Origin: DAOTWP01 sp034435675
GTDB taxonomy: Bacteria > Chloroflexota > Anaerolineae > Aggregatilineales > Phototrophicaceae
Assembly (NCBI GenBank): GCA_034435675.1
Contig: DAOTWP010000067.1
Span: 1 to 6,673 of the forward strand
Direction of reading: 5' to 3'
Length of the DNA: 6,673 nucleotides
How positions within the stretch are numbered: the first letter of the stretch is position 1; every line of letters begins with the position of its first letter. Both the position numbers and the translations under genes were made by a program. Under the pieces are notes generated by a model. That model was not told the origin of the DNA. It saw only the letters and a program-made list of their open reading frames with translations, and ran no database searches. Positions 4,974-6,673 of the stretch are shown piece after piece.

Positions 4974-5609
4974 ATGCACAACGGACATAAACAGTTCATT
5001 GCCATTGCAGGTAATATTGGTGCTGGCAAAAGCACGCTCACGGCGCTGCTGGCGCAGGAATTTGGCTGGCAGCCCTTTTTTGAAGCGAATGCCGAAAATC
5101 CTTATCTGGCAGATTTTTATCAGGATATGCAGCGCTGGAGCTTTCACTCCCAAATATTTTTCCTCAGCAAGCGTCTTGAGCACCACCGTCAGCTTGTGGA
5201 TCATCCCGCCAGTGTGGTGCAGGATCGCACGGTTTACGAAGATGCCGAGATTTTCGCCCGTAACCTGTACGAACAGGGCAAAATGGCAGCGCGCGATTAT
5301 GAGACGTACTGCCGCTTATATTATGCGGTGCGCGCCTTTTTGCCCCCCCCGCAGCTTGTGATTTATTTGCAGGCGAACATTGCTACGCTGACCCGCCATA
5401 TTCAGCGCCGGGGACGCGACTATGAACGCCAGATTGCCCCGGAATACCTGCGCCAGCTTAACCGGTTGTACGATGCCTGGATTGATGGTTGGGACGCTTC
5501 ACCCGTGCTGCGACTGCCGGTGGATACCCTCGATTTCCAGCACAACCCTGACGACTGGCAGCAGGTCAGCGCTGCCGTACAGGCGGCGATGCTTCAGGTC
5601 ATGCGCTGA
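4974..5609 (+). CDS. Deoxynucleoside kinase (dNK family; dGK/dAK-like)
   Basis: A salvage enzyme that transfers phosphate from ATP to a deoxynucleoside in the cytoplasm. The 211-aa protein has the family order: P-loop GNIGAGKS (13-20), a catalytic-base Glu region EANAENPYL (37-45), a substrate block with Gln60 in FHSQIFFLSKR, the DR..YED motif (Asp84, Arg85, Glu89, Asp90) in QDRTVYEDAEIFA, and a LID with RRGRDYE (145-151). This matches bacterial deoxyguanosine/deoxyadenosine kinases of the Bacillus Dgk/Dck type. The substrate cannot be fixed from motifs, so no symbol is given. The ATG at 4974 has no clear Shine-Dalgarno sequence, but it sits the right distance before the P-loop. The gap after the arginase gene is 53 nt with no terminator, so it is probably the last gene of the nusB operon with a possible extra promoter. 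Confidence 0.9.
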   Translation: MHNGHKQFIAIAGNIGAGKSTLTALLAQEFGWQPFFEANAENPYLADFYQDMQRWSFHSQIFFLSKRLEHHRQLVDHPASVVQDRTVYEDAEIFARNLYEQGKMAARDYETYCRLYYAVRAFLPPPQLVIYLQANIATLTRHIQRRGRDYERQIAPEYLRQLNRLYDAWIDGWDASPVLRLPVDTLDFQHNPDDWQQVSAAVQAAMLQVMR

Positions 5610-5697
5610 ACGCAGCAGCAACAGGACCACGTTCCGCGCCCTGTGTTCACCATATACCCGCGCTGTCCGTTTCCTGTGTGCAGGCGGTCTGACCTAT

Positions 5698-5733
5698 CGC
5701 CGCAGGATAGCCAAGGAGCGGCGGCGCTTTTTT
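5698..5733 (+). terminator. Intrinsic terminator after the kinase gene
   Basis: CGCCGC (5698-5703) can pair with GCGGCG (5721-5726, or the overlapping 5718-5723). A T6 run (5728-5733) follows after one base. The loop is long (17 nt) but can form a small inner GG-ATA-gCC turn. It lies about 90 nt past the kinase stop and before the regulator gene, so it separates the two units. Confidence 0.6.
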
Positions 5734-5758
5734 GTTAAAAACCACCAATTTTGTGGGG

Positions 5759-5807
5759 TTCAATGCTGGACAGAAGTTGCAAAGCATGCTATGCTCTATT
5801 CAATGCT
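5759..5807. repeat. Pair of 9-bp direct repeats upstream of the GntR-type regulator
   Basis: TTCAATGCT occurs at 5759-5767 and again at 5799-5807, exactly 40 bp apart. The shorter word ATGCTAT also repeats at 5786-5792 and 5803-5809. A weak promoter candidate, TTGCAA (5777-5782) then 16 nt then TTCAAT (5799-5804), overlaps the second copy. A little downstream TGAT and ATCA flank 7 nt (5810-5824 region). These are candidate autoregulatory sites for the gene at 5839; the evidence is positional only. Confidence 0.3.
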
Positions 5808-5838
5808 ATTGATCGTATTTATCAGATGAATTGCTTTT

Positions 5839-6564
5839 ATGCCACCCATTGATCTGGGATCTGATCTGTTAAATTTTATCACCCGGAATAACTTCGCGCC
5901 GGGTGATCGCCTGCCAACGATCAACGAATTACAGGAACAGGATCAGCTTGGGATCAGCATCAGCAAAGTTCGTGAGCAGCTTGAAGTGGCACGGGCGCTG
6001 GGTTTTGTCGAAGTTCGTTCCAAAACTGGCACCCGCGTCAAACCCTACGAATTCACCCCAGCAGTACGCCTGAGCCTGCTTTATGCGCTGGCACTGGATT
6101 TACAAAACTTTGAATTGTTCGGCAGCCTGCGCGCGCACATCGAGATTGCCTACTGGAATGAGGCTTGTGCCCTGCTGACACAAGAAGACCTTGCCGAGAT
6201 GCGTGCCTGCGTGCGGCAGGCGCGTGACAAGCTCAACGGCGAGTGGATTCATGTGCCCAACGAAGAACATCGCCAGTTTCATCTGACTGTCTTTAAACGA
6301 TTAGACAATCCCTTTGTGATTGGTCTGCTGGAGGCATACTGGGATGCCTACGACGCGGTTGCGCTGAACCGCTGGGCAGATTACGACTATCTTCAGCAGG
6401 TCTGGGATTACCACGAGCGCATCCTCAATGAAATCGAAACCGGCGAATTTGAACTCGCCAAAACCCTGTTCATTGAGCATCTCAAGCTGTTGCATCACCA
6501 ACCACGCATTCGGGAACTCCAGGAGGTCAGCGGAACGGACTCCGCCGTCCGGGCAGAGAAGTAG
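5839..6564 (+). CDS. GntR-family transcriptional regulator, FadR subfamily (FCD domain)
   Basis: A DNA-binding one-component regulator. The 241-aa protein has an N-terminal winged helix (about residues 5-68), with the family pattern PGDRLPTINELQE (21-33), a recognition helix ISKVREQLEVARALGFVEV (41-59) and wing residues KTGTRV (62-67). An all-helical FCD ligand domain follows (about 75-222). In FCD domains a metal is usually held by Asp plus three His. His148 (QFH), His192 (DYH) and His214 (EHLKLLHH) fit, with the last two 22 residues apart as expected. The position four before His148, usually Asp, is His144 here. The ligand is unknown; such regulators respond to organic acids or sugar acids. 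The ATG has no strong Shine-Dalgarno sequence, but the winged helix begins right after it. A regulated target may be the gene beyond the right edge. Confidence 0.88.
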   Translation: MPPIDLGSDLLNFITRNNFAPGDRLPTINELQEQDQLGISISKVREQLEVARALGFVEVRSKTGTRVKPYEFTPAVRLSLLYALALDLQNFELFGSLRAHIEIAYWNEACALLTQEDLAEMRACVRQARDKLNGEWIHVPNEEHRQFHLTVFKRLDNPFVIGLLEAYWDAYDAVALNRWADYDYLQQVWDYHERILNEIETGEFELAKTLFIEHLKLLHHQPRIRELQEVSGTDSAVRAEK

Positions 6565-6565
6565 C

Positions 6566-6602
6566 TGTCTGCGTATGCAGGCAGGCACGCCCATATGGCG
6601 TG
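6566..6602. other. Two adjacent hairpins after the GntR-type gene
   Basis: Stem one: TGTCTGC (6566-6572) with GCAGGCA (6577-6583), loop GTAT, one G-T pair. Stem two: CACGCC (6586-6591) with GGCGTG (6597-6602), loop CATAT. The first begins 2 nt after the stop codon. No T run follows either, so they are not clear intrinsic terminators. They could be a transcript-end or processing structure, or operator-like dyads for the next gene. Confidence 0.4.
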
Positions 6603-6656
6603 AGCAGGGGCAGAGCAGTTTTCGCGGGGCACAATTATATCGACAGTTCATCCTGA

Positions 6657-6662
6657 AAGGAG
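6657..6662 (+). promoter_or_regulatory. Shine-Dalgarno sequence for a gene beyond the right edge
   Basis: AAGGAG is followed by 11 nt to the end of the window with no start codon in that stretch. A plus-strand gene starting at or just past the right edge is likely. It lies about 93 nt after the GntR-type gene and might be its partner. Confidence 0.4.
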
Positions 6663-6673
6663 TAAGCGCAGGC

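Noticed and set aside
5422..5829. 135-codon plus-strand open frame across the end of the kinase gene
   Set aside because: It starts out of frame inside the kinase and runs through the terminator at 5698-5733. Cys/Arg-rich with no motif.
3991..6656. The word TCATCCTGAA occurs before the arginase gene and near the right edge, each next to a Shine-Dalgarno sequence
   Set aside because: Only ten bases, two copies far apart, with no dyad or common position relative to a promoter. Probably chance.
1..6673. CRISPR arrays, insertion sequences, rRNA genes and riboswitches
   Set aside because: I saw no regularly spaced repeats, transposase motifs, terminal inverted repeats, rRNA signatures or recognisable riboswitch cores on either strand.

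Overview
The window looks like a piece of a bacterial chromosome of moderately high GC. It is probably from Chloroflexota (Anaerolineae-like). The basis is the protein flavour: a NusB with an acidic leader, a lone TatA/B-like protein, an arginase, a deoxynucleoside kinase and an FCD-type GntR regulator, plus GTG start codons and small helical proteins of a kind I associate with that phylum. This assignment is inference from recall, not from a search.

Left part, minus strand (1 to about 2850). The window opens inside a P1B-type heavy-metal ATPase of the Zn/Cd/Pb class (cadA/zntA-like). It starts at 1279 and runs off the left edge; 426 codons are visible. It has its own sigma70-like promoter (1332-1360). 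Upstream lies a run of three small minus-strand genes (2285 to 1463), each with a good Shine-Dalgarno sequence, ending in a strong intrinsic terminator (1391-1429). The three proteins share an N-terminal helical pattern, and two are clear tandem duplicates. Further upstream is a very small complete transcription unit. It has a TTGACA promoter with an extended -10, a 22-bp near-palindrome at the likely transcript start, a 29-codon ORF with a Shine-Dalgarno sequence, and a 9-bp-stem terminator with a T6 tract. About 300 bases (2286-2593) between this unit and the three-gene run hold no gene I can support.

Right part, plus strand (about 2870 to the end). nusB (GTG, 2957), a TatA/TatB-like gene (GTG, 3505), an arginase (GTG, 4018) and a deoxynucleoside kinase (ATG, 4974) lie head to tail, with gaps of 2, 39 and 53 nt. 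They end in an intrinsic terminator near 5698-5733. They are probably co-transcribed, with a possible extra near-leaderless promoter before the kinase. A FadR-subfamily GntR regulator (5839-6564) follows as a separate unit. The last 109 bases hold two small hairpins and a Shine-Dalgarno sequence for a gene that begins beyond the right edge.

The plus-strand genes are housekeeping or metabolic: antitermination, protein export, arginine breakdown and nucleoside salvage. The parts without a ready explanation are the small minus-strand genes between 1463 and 2850. They are the best candidates for something undescribed, though no function can be read from sequence alone.
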